A stretch of 8,727 bases of DNA from NCBI GenBank assembly GCA_009618505.1, contig WJOQ01000192.1:1-8727 (forward strand), given 5' to 3'. The notes beneath the pieces were generated by a model. The model made no database searches, had not been told where the DNA came from, and was given only the letters and a program-made list of their open reading frames with translations. The number at the start of each line of letters is the position of its first letter. The first letter of the stretch is position 1. This document shows positions 1 to 6,467 of this stretch, piece by piece. Origin of the DNA: Clostridia bacterium (GTDB taxonomy: Bacteria > Aerophobota > Aerophobia > Aerophobales > AE-B3A). The translations under genes were made by a program, and so were the position numbers.

Positions 1-2
1 AT

Positions 3-956
3 CAGGTGAAAGCAGCAGGAAACTGTGGCTCAGATTTACAAAGAATTATGGTAGAAGGAACCCATACTTTTCCCTGTATACCAGGACATGAGTTCTCCGG
101 CGAAATAGTAGAAATCGGGGATAAAGTTGACTCTTTTAAAATAGGAGATAAAGTTACCGCCTACCCTTTAATACCGTGTATGAGATGTGAATGGTGTCTG
201 CAGGGTGAATATAATCTGTGTGAGGATTACGACTATCTGGGCTCTAGATGCGATGGAGCTTTTGCCGAATATGTCAAAGTACCAGCCAGCAATCTAATAA
301 AGCTTCCCAGGGAAGTAGGCTTTGAAGAGGGAGCCATGACCGATCCGGCCTGTGTGGCTCTACATGGTATTAAACGAGCAGGAGGAATAAGGATGGGCCA
401 GAGTGTAGCTATACTTGGGGTAGGCCCCATAGGAATGCTGGCCTGTCAATGGGCTGGCGCTATGGGTGCAGGTAAGATAATAGCAGTGGATATCATAGAA
501 GATAAATTGAAAATAGTAAAGGATTTAGGGGTGGATGTTTTGATAAACGCCAAGAAGGAAGATGTAGTAGAAAAGGTTATAGAGGAAACAAAGGGTAAAG
601 GAGTGAATCTAGTAATGGAAATTGCCGGTTCTCTTGCTACCCAAAGAGACTCTTTGCTCATAGCTGCTAAAAGGGGAAGGGTTATCCATATTGGTAGATC
701 CTACTCAGATGTATTGCTGCCAGATGAAGTTTTTACCAGAATCTTTCGCAAAGAACTGGAAATTTACGGAGCGGTCAACTCCAATTCTTCTCCCTTGGAT
801 AATGAGTGGAAGATTACTCTCCAGTTTATGGCATCAGGTGTAATCAAGACAAAACCCCTTATCTCTCATCGGATAAAACTCAAAGATATTGCCGAGACGT
901 TCAAAAAGATGTATCAAGGAAAGATGATATATAACAAGATAATCTTCTCTCCTTAG
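3..956 (+). CDS. Zinc-dependent polyol dehydrogenase, GatD-like (5' end cut by window)
   Basis: Medium-chain (MDR) zinc dehydrogenase that oxidises a polyol or polyol phosphate with NAD. The frame is open to the window edge and lacks the usual first 25-30 residues, so the GTG at 6 is not the real start. Residues below are numbered from that GTG. Catalytic zinc ligands are Cys7 (in CGSD), His28 and Glu29 (GHE). The fourth position is Asp113 (TDP) where Glu is more usual. Structural zinc cysteines are 58, 61, 64 and 72. The Rossmann motif is GVGPIG at 138-143, with Asp162 ending the second strand, which fits NAD use. The patterns CGSDLQRI, GHEFSG, DYDYLGSR and FRKELEIYG resemble galactitol-1-phosphate 5-dehydrogenase (GatD) as I recall it. 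Being followed by a second dehydrogenase and a sugar kinase supports a polyol catabolic operon. Family certain; substrate not. Confidence 0.9.
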   Translation, partial: QVKAAGNCGSDLQRIMVEGTHTFPCIPGHEFSGEIVEIGDKVDSFKIGDKVTAYPLIPCMRCEWCLQGEYNLCEDYDYLGSRCDGAFAEYVKVPASNLIKLPREVGFEEGAMTDPACVALHGIKRAGGIRMGQSVAILGVGPIGMLACQWAGAMGAGKIIAVDIIEDKLKIVKDLGVDVLINAKKEDVVEKVIEETKGKGVNLVMEIAGSLATQRDSLLIAAKRGRVIHIGRSYSDVLLPDEVFTRIFRKELEIYGAVNSNSSPLDNEWKITLQFMASGVIKTKPLISHRIKLKDIAETFKKMYQGKMIYNKIIFSP

Positions 957-975
957 ATTAAATGAAGAAAGAATA

Positions 976-994
976 AGAAGCTACTATACAGAGA
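976..994 (+). repeat. Spacer motif, copy 1
   Basis: The 19-base motif agaagctactatacagaga lies 20 bases after the first dehydrogenase stop codon. It matches 17 of 19 positions of the motif at 2080-2098 after the second dehydrogenase. The function is unknown. Confidence 0.4.
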
Positions 995-1024
995 CGGAAG
1001 AAATTGTCCTGAAGTCTTTTTTTC

Positions 1025-1034
1025 GAGGAGGTGA
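1025..1034 (+). promoter_or_regulatory. Shine-Dalgarno site fixing a TTG start
   Basis: The sequence gaggaggtga is almost fully complementary to the 16S rRNA 3' end. It places the TTG at 1038 as the start of the second dehydrogenase, giving the conventional MKAAFLTG N-terminus. Confidence 0.8.
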
Positions 1035-1037
1035 CAT

Positions 1038-2081
1038 TTGAAAGCAGCTTTCTTAACTGGGGTGCAAAGTATTGAGCTAAGAGAAGCTCCCCATCCTAAG
1101 CCTTCCAGAGGAGGACTTATAGTAAAGGTCAAAGCCTGTGCCATCTGTGCTACTGATGTAAAGATGTATAAATACGGCTACTCAGCGGCGAAATTTCCCT
1201 TAATTCCTGGGCATGAGCTAGCAGGTACCATAGTTCAGGTGGGGGAGAATACCCAGGGCTACCAGGAAGGCGACAGGGTAGCAGTAGCCCCCAATATTCC
1301 CTGTGGGAGGTGTTTTTACTGCCAGAGAGGCATGCAGACTTCTTGCCAGAAACTACAGACTATAGGTATTCATCGAGATGGTGGCTTTGCCCAATATGTA
1401 GCCATTCCTGCTCAAGCGGTCAAGCAGGGATGCGTTATGCATATTCCCGACGGTATCTCTTTCGAGGAAGCAGCTCTAATTGATCCTGCTTCCTGTGCTA
1501 TAAATGCGGCTGAGCTTTCTCGGGTAAAGGTGGGGGATGTGGTAGTGGTAATAGGAGCAGGACCGGTTGGATGTCTTAATGTGGAAGTATCGAGAGCTTT
1601 TGGAGCCCAAAAAATAGTATTGGTTCAAAGATCTTTATCCAGGCTTAAGGAGGCTGAATTTACCGCGGCCGATGTCTATGTTAGCCCCCTAAACGAAGAT
1701 ATAGTAGAAAGAGTTATGAAAGAGACTAAGGCAAGAGGAGCGGATGTGGTAATAGTTGCCTGCGGCTCGGGCCAGGCTCAAGAAGAGGCTCTCAAGATGG
1801 TTGCCAGGAGAGGAAATGTAAATTTATTTGGAGGCCTGCCTAAAGACAGTCCTTTTATTAAATTTGATTCTAACCTTATTCACTACAAAGAAGCCTTTGT
1901 AATTGGAACTCACGGGGGATCTACCCGTCAGTGTAAAACAGGCTTAGATATGATTGCCTCTGGCAAGATCAAAGCTAAGGAATATGTGAGCTCTCGACTC
2001 AATTTAACCGATTTTATAAAGGCAATAAAACTGGCAGAGCAAAGAAAAGGGCTTAAGATATTTATTAATCCTAACCCTTAG
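1038..2081 (+). CDS. Zinc-dependent alcohol/polyol dehydrogenase (MDR family)
   Basis: Full-length 347-residue zinc MDR dehydrogenase, typical of sorbitol/threonine-type enzymes, expected to be cytoplasmic. The N-terminal GroES-like domain carries catalytic zinc ligands Cys37, His59 and Glu60, and structural zinc cysteines 89, 92, 95 and 103. The fourth catalytic position is Asp149 in IDPASC, as in the upstream paralogue. The Rossmann domain begins at GAGPVG (173-178). The second strand ends VQRS (196-199) with no acidic residue, unlike the upstream enzyme, so NADP rather than NAD is possible (inference). The start is TTG with a strong ribosome binding site. The gene lies 81 nt after the first dehydrogenase and 22 nt before the kinase, so it is probably in the same operon. 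The two dehydrogenases are clearly divergent rather than a recent duplication. Substrate unknown; a polyol or sugar is likely from context. Confidence 0.92.
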   Translation: MKAAFLTGVQSIELREAPHPKPSRGGLIVKVKACAICATDVKMYKYGYSAAKFPLIPGHELAGTIVQVGENTQGYQEGDRVAVAPNIPCGRCFYCQRGMQTSCQKLQTIGIHRDGGFAQYVAIPAQAVKQGCVMHIPDGISFEEAALIDPASCAINAAELSRVKVGDVVVVIGAGPVGCLNVEVSRAFGAQKIVLVQRSLSRLKEAEFTAADVYVSPLNEDIVERVMKETKARGADVVIVACGSGQAQEEALKMVARRGNVNLFGGLPKDSPFIKFDSNLIHYKEAFVIGTHGGSTRQCKTGLDMIASGKIKAKEYVSSRLNLTDFIKAIKLAEQRKGLKIFINPNP

Positions 2082-2098
2082 AAGTTACTATATAGAGA
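2080..2098 (+). repeat. Spacer motif, copy 2
   Basis: The sequence agaagttactatatagaga overlaps the end of the second dehydrogenase stop codon and fills most of the spacer before the kinase. It is the near copy of 976-994, differing by two C/T changes. Confidence 0.4.
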
Positions 2099-2103
2099 AT
2101 AAG

Positions 2104-3603
2104 ATGAGTTTACTAGGTCTTGATATTGGCACCAGCGGATGTAAAGCAGTAGCCTTTAATGAGGAGGGTGGCATTCTTGCCAGGGCTTATCGTGAGTACT
2201 CTCTTTTGCACCCTAATCCGGGTTGGATGGAACTAGATGCAAATCTTCTCTGGGAAAAGGTAAAAGAAGTCATCTTTGATGTAGCTAGCAAGACTCACTT
2301 TGATCCAATTAAAGCTTTAAGTGTATCTACTCAAGGCGAGGCTGTAGTCCCAATTGCTAAAGATGGTAGGCCTCTTTACAATTTTAGCGTCAGCTTCGAT
2401 AACCGAACCGAATCCCAATGCCAATCGTGGCAGGAAAAGATAGGTAAAGAAGAAATCTTTCAGATTACCGGAATGCCTCTACACCCCATGTACTCTATAA
2501 ATAAGATAATGTGGCTCAAAGAGAATCGAAGAGATATTTACCGTAAGGCCTGGAAGTTTTTGTGTGTTGAGGATTTTGTCATATTTAAACTGGTAGCTTT
2601 CCCGGCTAGTGATTATTCTCTTGCCGCAAGAACTATGTGCTTTGATATAAGAGAAAAAAAGTGGTCAGAAAAGATTCTATCATTGGCAGGAGTGAGTCAG
2701 GAGCTTTTGTCTATTCCTAAACCTTCTGGATACCCGGTAGGTAAGGTTAATCCTAAAATAGCTGAAGAGCTTAATCTGAAGAGTGATGTAGTAGTTGTTA
2801 CAGGAGGACATGATCAGCCCTGTGGCGCATTAGGAGCAGGAGTGGTTTCCCCGGGCTTGGTTATGAATGCGATTGGCACATCAGATGTACTATGCCCTGC
2901 CATCAAAAAGCCACTCTTAAGTAAGAAAATGCTGGAGAATAACTACTGTTGTTACCCTCATACCTGTCCAGACATATATATTACCATTTCTTTTAATCTC
3001 ACCGGAGGTCTCCTGCTCAAATGGTACAGAGACACCTTTTGTTTTGAGGAAAAAACGGAAGCTAAAAAAGCCGGCCGGGATGTCTATGACATAATAGTGG
3101 AGAGAGCAAATCCTGAGCCAGTAGATATATATATTCTGCCTCATTTTGTCGGGAGTGGAACCCCCACTCTGGATTCCAAATCCAAAGGCGCTATTTTAGG
3201 CCTTACTATAGATACTACTAAAGAGGACATATCCAGAGCCATACTAGACAGTAATAACTATGACCTGAGACTGAATATGGATAAACTGCAACAGATAGGT
3301 ATTCCCATAGAGGAAATTCGAGCCATTGGAGGGGGAGCAAAATCTAAAAAATGGCTCCAACTCAGGGCTAATGTTTTGGGTAAAAGAGTATGCACCCTCA
3401 AGGTCTCTGAGGCCGCTTCCCTGGGAGCAGCAATCCTGGCTGGTGTAGGTATCAATATTTTTACCTCACCCCAACAAGGCGCCCAGCAGTGGGTAAAGAT
3501 TGATAGAGTATTTGAACCAGATATCAAACGGCACTCACAGTATAGGGAGAGGTATCATAGCTACCTGAAGATATATCCTACTTTGAAAGAACTTATCTTG
3601 TAG
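2104..3603 (+). CDS. FGGY-family carbohydrate kinase (xylulokinase/fuculokinase-like)
   Basis: ATP-dependent sugar kinase of 499 residues, the normal length for the FGGY family, likely acting on the ketose made by the neighbouring dehydrogenases. The N-terminal phosphate loop is DIGTSGCKA (7-15). STQGE (75-79) lies in the sugar-binding region. GGHDQPCGALG (234-244) contains the catalytic base Asp237. AIGTSD (256-261) is the second phosphate motif, FVGSGTP is at 348-354, and the adenosine motif GGGAKSKKW is at 409-417 followed by EAASLGAA (436-443). The segment around 380-386 reads AILDSNNY, where relatives usually have AILEG plus a hydrophobic residue; this is unusual but the frame is intact. 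The start is ATG with only a weak upstream purine stretch (gagaataag), which suggests coupling to the preceding gene 22 nt away. GHDQPC recalls the fuculokinase-like subgroup and overall layout recalls XylB; substrate not decided. Confidence 0.92.
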   Translation: MSLLGLDIGTSGCKAVAFNEEGGILARAYREYSLLHPNPGWMELDANLLWEKVKEVIFDVASKTHFDPIKALSVSTQGEAVVPIAKDGRPLYNFSVSFDNRTESQCQSWQEKIGKEEIFQITGMPLHPMYSINKIMWLKENRRDIYRKAWKFLCVEDFVIFKLVAFPASDYSLAARTMCFDIREKKWSEKILSLAGVSQELLSIPKPSGYPVGKVNPKIAEELNLKSDVVVVTGGHDQPCGALGAGVVSPGLVMNAIGTSDVLCPAIKKPLLSKKMLENNYCCYPHTCPDIYITISFNLTGGLLLKWYRDTFCFEEKTEAKKAGRDVYDIIVERANPEPVDIYILPHFVGSGTPTLDSKSKGAILGLTIDTTKEDISRAILDSNNYDLRLNMDKLQQIGIPIEEIRAIGGGAKSKKWLQLRANVLGKRVCTLKVSEAASLGAAILAGVGINIFTSPQQGAQQWVKIDRVFEPDIKRHSQYRERYHSYLKIYPTLKELIL

Positions 3604-3682
3604 AATGGGAAAATCTTATTTCCATATAAAACGCCATAAATAATTACAATGTTTTCTGCCACAGAGGTGTCTAAGTTGACAC

Positions 3683-4681
3683 TCATAGACTAAGGCTAGG
3701 TTGAGCGTCGAGGGAAAAGGGAGAGGTTTGACCCTGCCTTATTTTGGCATAAGCACAAGCAGCAACCATAGCTGCATTATCAGTACACAGCTCTGGCGAG
3801 GGAAAGAATATTTCTATATTGCCTGGTTTCTCTTTTTCCAGGAATGAGCGAAGGAAGAGATTAGCCGTTACCCCCCCTCCTAAGATTATTTGTTTTACCT
3901 TCTTTGAGCAGGCTATTTTAAAAAGATTTTTAGTAAGCATCTGGGCAACTTTTAACTGGAAGCTAGCGGCGAGATTTGCAACAGGGATATGTTCTCCTTT
4001 TTTCTCCAGATTTCTTACATAGTATAATATGGCTGTCTTTATTCCGCTAAAACTGAAGTCCAGGGTCTCCTTCTTGAAGTGGACTAAGGGTAATTTTATA
4101 GATTGAGGGTCTCCTTTTTTGGCCATCTTTTCTACAGCTGGTCCTCCCGGATATCCTAAGTTAAGAATTCTGGCTACTTTATCAAAAGCTTCTCCTGCTG
4201 CATCGTCCCTGGTTGTCCCCATCACCTCGTATTCTCCCTTTTTAGATAAATATACCAATTCGGTGTGACCACCAGAAATAATTAACCCCACCAGGGGAGG
4301 AGTAACCTCGGGATATAAGAGAAAATTAGCGTAAAGGTGCGCTTCCAGGTGATTAATACCTATAAGAGGTATCTCCAGAGAATAGGCTATCCCCTTGGCT
4401 ATGGTCAAGCCTATTAAGAGCGAACCCAATAGCCCTGGCCCATAAGTAACAGCGACAGCGTCGAGATTTTCTAATTTCAGTTGGGCCTGCTGGAGAGCTT
4501 GTTTTATAGCAGGAAGGATGGTTTCCAGATGTCTTCTTGAGGCTATTTCCGGAACTATCCCTTGTAGCTTTCGATGCAGGTTGACCTGGGAAATTACCAC
4601 ATTAGATAGGATTTTTTTTCCATCTTCTACTATGGCTGCTGCTGTTTCATCACAAGAGGTCTCTATTCCTAAAATAAGCAT
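3683..4681 (-). CDS. tsaD: tRNA N6-adenosine threonylcarbamoyltransferase TsaD
   Basis: Transfers the threonylcarbamoyl group from threonylcarbamoyl-AMP to A37 of ANN-decoding tRNAs, working with TsaB and TsaE; this is known for the Kae1/TsaD/YgjD family. The protein has 332 residues, full length for bacterial TsaD. It begins with GIETSCDET (5-13). The metal-binding HLEAH supplies His111 and His115, and Asp301 in CTDNAAM is the third ligand. SGGHTEL (136-142), GEAFDKVA (163-170), FSGIKTA (211-217) and GGGVTAN (268-274) are the ATPase-fold motifs. The start gives the standard MLILGIETSCDET N-terminus, with only a weak site (gagaaa) directly upstream. It faces the kinase gene convergently across 79 nt and lies downstream of lpd on the same strand, across a repeat-filled spacer. 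No tsaB or tsaE is in the window. Probably essential; no sign of damage. Confidence 0.98.
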   Translation of the reverse strand: MLILGIETSCDETAAAIVEDGKKILSNVVISQVNLHRKLQGIVPEIASRRHLETILPAIKQALQQAQLKLENLDAVAVTYGPGLLGSLLIGLTIAKGIAYSLEIPLIGINHLEAHLYANFLLYPEVTPPLVGLIISGGHTELVYLSKKGEYEVMGTTRDDAAGEAFDKVARILNLGYPGGPAVEKMAKKGDPQSIKLPLVHFKKETLDFSFSGIKTAILYYVRNLEKKGEHIPVANLAASFQLKVAQMLTKNLFKIACSKKVKQIILGGGVTANLFLRSFLEKEKPGNIEIFFPSPELCTDNAAMVAACAYAKIRQGQTSPFSLDAQPSLSL

Positions 4682-4711
4682 TTTCTCGTATATCGTATTG
4701 CGTTTCCTTTT

Positions 4712-4819
4712 TTCGTCATTGCGAACCTGCCAAAGGCAGGCGTGGCAATCTCATTGAGATTGCGGAGCCTGTTTCGAGCGATAAAACCCAGATTGCTTCA
4801 CTCCGTTCGCAATGACGAA
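4712..4819. repeat. Palindromic dispersed-type repeat (MITE/REP-like)
   Basis: The 108-bp element is bounded by perfect 15-bp inverted repeats: ttcgtcattgcgaac at 4712-4726 and its reverse complement at 4805-4819. Inside are two more perfect hairpins: CCTGCC-aaa-GGCAGG (4726-4740), and a 9-bp palindrome gcaatctca/tgagattgc (4745-4763) with one central base. The right end also folds alone (cgttcg/cgaacg, 4804-4821). It has no coding capacity and I see no target-site duplication. From memory, sequences of the form cgtcattgcga...gcaatctc recur as intergenic repeats in many bacterial genomes. It sits between lpd and tsaD, so if the two are co-transcribed it would form a structured RNA spacer. There is no T-run on either strand next to a stem, so it is not a standard terminator. 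Confidence 0.85.
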
Positions 4820-4826
4820 CGATGAG

Positions 4827-4843
4827 CTATGAACTATGAACTA
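4827..4843. repeat. Short tandem repeat CTATGAA at lpd stop
   Basis: Two perfect copies of the 7-base unit ctatgaa plus the first three bases of a third. That final cta is the reverse complement of the lpd TAG stop codon. The stretch lies directly beside the palindromic repeat. Confidence 0.6.
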
Positions 4844-6226
4844 AATAAGGTGTATAGGTTTTTTCTCAGCTTTTCTAGCTGCCTCCATAATAGCTTCAGA
4901 AAGAGTGGGATGGGCATGAATGGTACTGCTCAGTTGCTCGGCAGTTAATCCCCATCTAATAGCTAGAGCAATTTCGTGCACCAGGTCCGCAGCATGAGAG
5001 CCAACTATTTGCCCTCCCAGGATTTTGTCGTCGCTTTCTCTCACTATTAGCTGGACAAAACCATCTGTTTCTCCTATAGCATGGGCTTTACCGCAGGCAG
5101 TAAAAGGAAATCTAGCTATTCTTACCTCCATTTCTTTTTCTTCGGCTTCATCTGGAGTTAACCCTACGGTACCTATCTCAGGAGAGGTGAAAATGCAGCT
5201 GGGAACGCTGGTATAGTCAATTTCCGAGGTGAGTTTTGTAGCATTCTCGGCAGCGATGATTCCCTCTTCAGAGGCTACGTGAGCTAGAAGATATCCACCT
5301 ACCACATCACCAATCGCATATATTCCTTCCTGAGTAGTCTCCATCTTCTCATTAACAAAAATGGTGCCTTCTTGGCTAATCTTTAAGGAAAGCTCCTCCA
5401 GGCCCATATTATTGATACGAGGACTTCTTCCCACGCAAATGAGGATTTTTTCTGCTTCAATTTTTTCGCCCTTATCCAGTCTAGCAGTGATTCCATCCTC
5501 TCTGTATTCAGTTATTTCCTCAAGCTTAGTTTCGGTAAGAATATTTATTCCTCTTTTTTTAAAGATTCTTTCCATTGTTTGAGCTACTCTTTTATCTTCT
5601 GTAGGTAGAATTTGTTTCATCATTTCTACCATAGTAATCTTTGTTCCTAGAGGGTTAAAAATAGAGGCAAATTCGCAGCCAATCACACCAGCCCCTATGA
5701 TGAGAAGACTTTTGGGCACTTCCTTGAGCTCCAGTGCCTGTTCACTGGTCAGAACTGTTGGATGGTTATTATCAAGGAAAGGAAGAAGAATGGGTTTAGA
5801 GCCAGAGGCGATGATGATTTTTTCTCCTTCCAGTTCTTTCCTGCCGGCTTCTGTTTCTATACAAATATTATGAGAGTTAAGGAAATTTGCTTTACCTTTG
5901 ATTACTTTAACTTTGTTGGCTTTAAGAAGATAATCAATCCCTCCTCGCAACTGGGAGACAATTTTATTTTTCCGTTCCATGATTCGAGAAAAATTGGGAA
6001 CTACCTTTTCTACTTCAATCCCCAGCTGGCCAGCTCGTTCAAGTAAAACAAGGGTTTCCACTGAGGCTAAGATGGCTTTAGTAGGAATGCATCCCCGATT
6101 AAGACAGGTCCCTCCTATTTTGTCCTCTTCAATTACGGTAACATCTCCCCCTAATTGTGCTGCCCTAATTGCGGCTACATAACCGCCGGGACCCCCACCA
6201 ATAATTATGATTCTGGCATTAGCCAA
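4841..6226 (-). CDS. lpdA: Dihydrolipoamide dehydrogenase (E3)
   Basis: FAD flavoprotein that reoxidises dihydrolipoamide with NAD in 2-oxo-acid dehydrogenase complexes or the glycine cleavage system. It has 461 residues, normal length. The FAD-binding motif is GGGPGG (10-15). The redox-active disulfide is Cys41/Cys46 in GGTCLNRGCIPTK. The NAD-binding GAGVIG is at 178-183 with Glu201 ending the second strand, as expected for NAD. The second FAD motif is YAIGDV (303-308). The C-terminal HAHPTLSE gives the catalytic pair His439/Glu444. There is no N-terminal lipoyl domain. The start is TTG at 6226 with a very strong ribosome binding site; the nearby ATG is out of frame. No E1, E2 or glycine-cleavage genes are adjacent, so its partner complex is unknown. 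A strong promoter lies about 50 bases upstream. Confusion with mercuric or glutathione reductase is unlikely given the motif set. Confidence 0.96.
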   Translation of the reverse strand: MANARIIIIGGGPGGYVAAIRAAQLGGDVTVIEEDKIGGTCLNRGCIPTKAILASVETLVLLERAGQLGIEVEKVVPNFSRIMERKNKIVSQLRGGIDYLLKANKVKVIKGKANFLNSHNICIETEAGRKELEGEKIIIASGSKPILLPFLDNNHPTVLTSEQALELKEVPKSLLIIGAGVIGCEFASIFNPLGTKITMVEMMKQILPTEDKRVAQTMERIFKKRGINILTETKLEEITEYREDGITARLDKGEKIEAEKILICVGRSPRINNMGLEELSLKISQEGTIFVNEKMETTQEGIYAIGDVVGGYLLAHVASEEGIIAAENATKLTSEIDYTSVPSCIFTSPEIGTVGLTPDEAEEKEMEVRIARFPFTACGKAHAIGETDGFVQLIVRESDDKILGGQIVGSHAADLVHEIALAIRWGLTAEQLSSTIHAHPTLSEAIMEAARKAEKKPIHLI

Positions 6227-6240
6227 TTTCTCCTCCTCCT
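6227..6240 (-). promoter_or_regulatory. Triple-AGG Shine-Dalgarno site of lpd
   Basis: On the minus strand this reads aggaggaggagaaa directly before the TTG start. The three overlapping AGG units give several possible anti-SD registers and support TTG at 6226 as the start of lpd. Confidence 0.8.
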
Positions 6241-6277
6241 GCTTGAAATGAGTTATTGATGTCTCTATTTTCCTTTG

Positions 6278-6305
6278 ATTCTAGCAGAGGTCATCCTTAT
6301 GTCAA
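6278..6305 (-). promoter_or_regulatory. Sigma-70-type promoter for lpd
   Basis: On the minus strand, a perfect -35 TTGACA (6300-6305) is followed after 16 bases by TAGAAT (6278-6283), 5 of 6 to the -10 consensus. The predicted transcript start is near 6270, giving a leader of about 45 nt before the lpd TTG. No clear operator is visible. Confidence 0.7.
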
Positions 6306-6335
6306 AATTGCGAAATTGAATCAAATTATCTCTTC

Positions 6336-6364
6336 TTGACTTTGAATCATTGTTTCACTACTAT
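6336..6364 (+). promoter_or_regulatory. Sigma-70-type promoter reading right
   Basis: TTGACT (6336-6341) and TACTAT (6359-6364) are separated by exactly 17 bases; they match 5 and 4 of 6 consensus positions. Transcription would start near 6371, just before the left end of the mobile element. The promoter would therefore read through the transposase gene toward the secreted-protein/apbE pair. An 8-base direct repeat ttgaatca (6316-6323 and 6342-6349, 26 bases apart) flanks the -35 and could be a regulator site (speculative). Confidence 0.5.
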
Positions 6365-6369
6365 CATCC

Positions 6370-6391
6370 AATAGCAATAGAATAGCAATAG
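6370..6391. repeat. 11-bp tandem repeat at left edge of mobile element
   Basis: Two perfect adjacent copies of aatagcaatag (6370-6380 and 6381-6391). The last base of the second copy is also the first base of the element's left terminal repeat. There is no matching copy at the right end, so it is not a conventional target-site duplication. Confidence 0.7.
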
Positions 6392-6406
6392 GGACGGTTC
6401 TATTTT
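6391..6406 (+). repeat. Left terminal inverted repeat
   Basis: gggacggttctatttt, exact reverse complement of 7148-7163. Matching stops at the next base on both sides. Confidence 0.85.
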
Positions 6407-6420
6407 TCTTTTCATTTTAC

Positions 6421-6448
6421 TTTACAGATATGAATTATAAACTAAAAT
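6421..6448 (+). promoter_or_regulatory. Possible internal promoter of the transposase
   Basis: TTTACA (6421-6426) and TAAAAT (6443-6448), spaced 16 bases, each match 5 of 6 consensus positions. The predicted start would fall inside the ribosome binding site, which argues against strong use. An alternative -10, TATAAA at 6436-6441, lacks a good -35. AT-rich sequence makes chance matches likely. Confidence 0.25.
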
Positions 6449-6467
6449 AGTAAGGAGGTTAAATTTC

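Noticed and set aside
6..8. GTG at 6 as the true start of the first dehydrogenase
   Set aside because: The reading frame is open to the window edge and the N-terminal strand before the catalytic Cys would be missing, so the gene begins upstream.
2917..3527. Minus-strand open frames opposite the kinase gene
   Set aside because: They are antisense shadows of a well-conserved kinase coding frame, with no domain-like sequence.
3607..3624. Hairpin ggaaa/tttcc after the kinase gene as a terminator
   Set aside because: The stem is short and AT-rich and lacks a T-tail; it could be chance in AT-rich sequence.
3666..3685. Small inverted repeat gtgtc-taagtt-gacac at the tsaD stop codon as a terminator
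   Set aside because: The stem is only 5 bp (7 with a bulge) and no T-run follows on either strand.
4726..4763. Hairpins in the lpd-tsaD spacer as a rho-independent terminator or riboswitch
   Set aside because: No T-run follows either stem in either direction, and the sequence looks like a dispersed repeat rather than a ligand-binding leader.
5762..6046. Plus-strand open frame of 94 codons opposite lpd
   Set aside because: It lies wholly inside the strongly supported lpd gene on the other strand, has no recognisable motif and no ribosome binding site.
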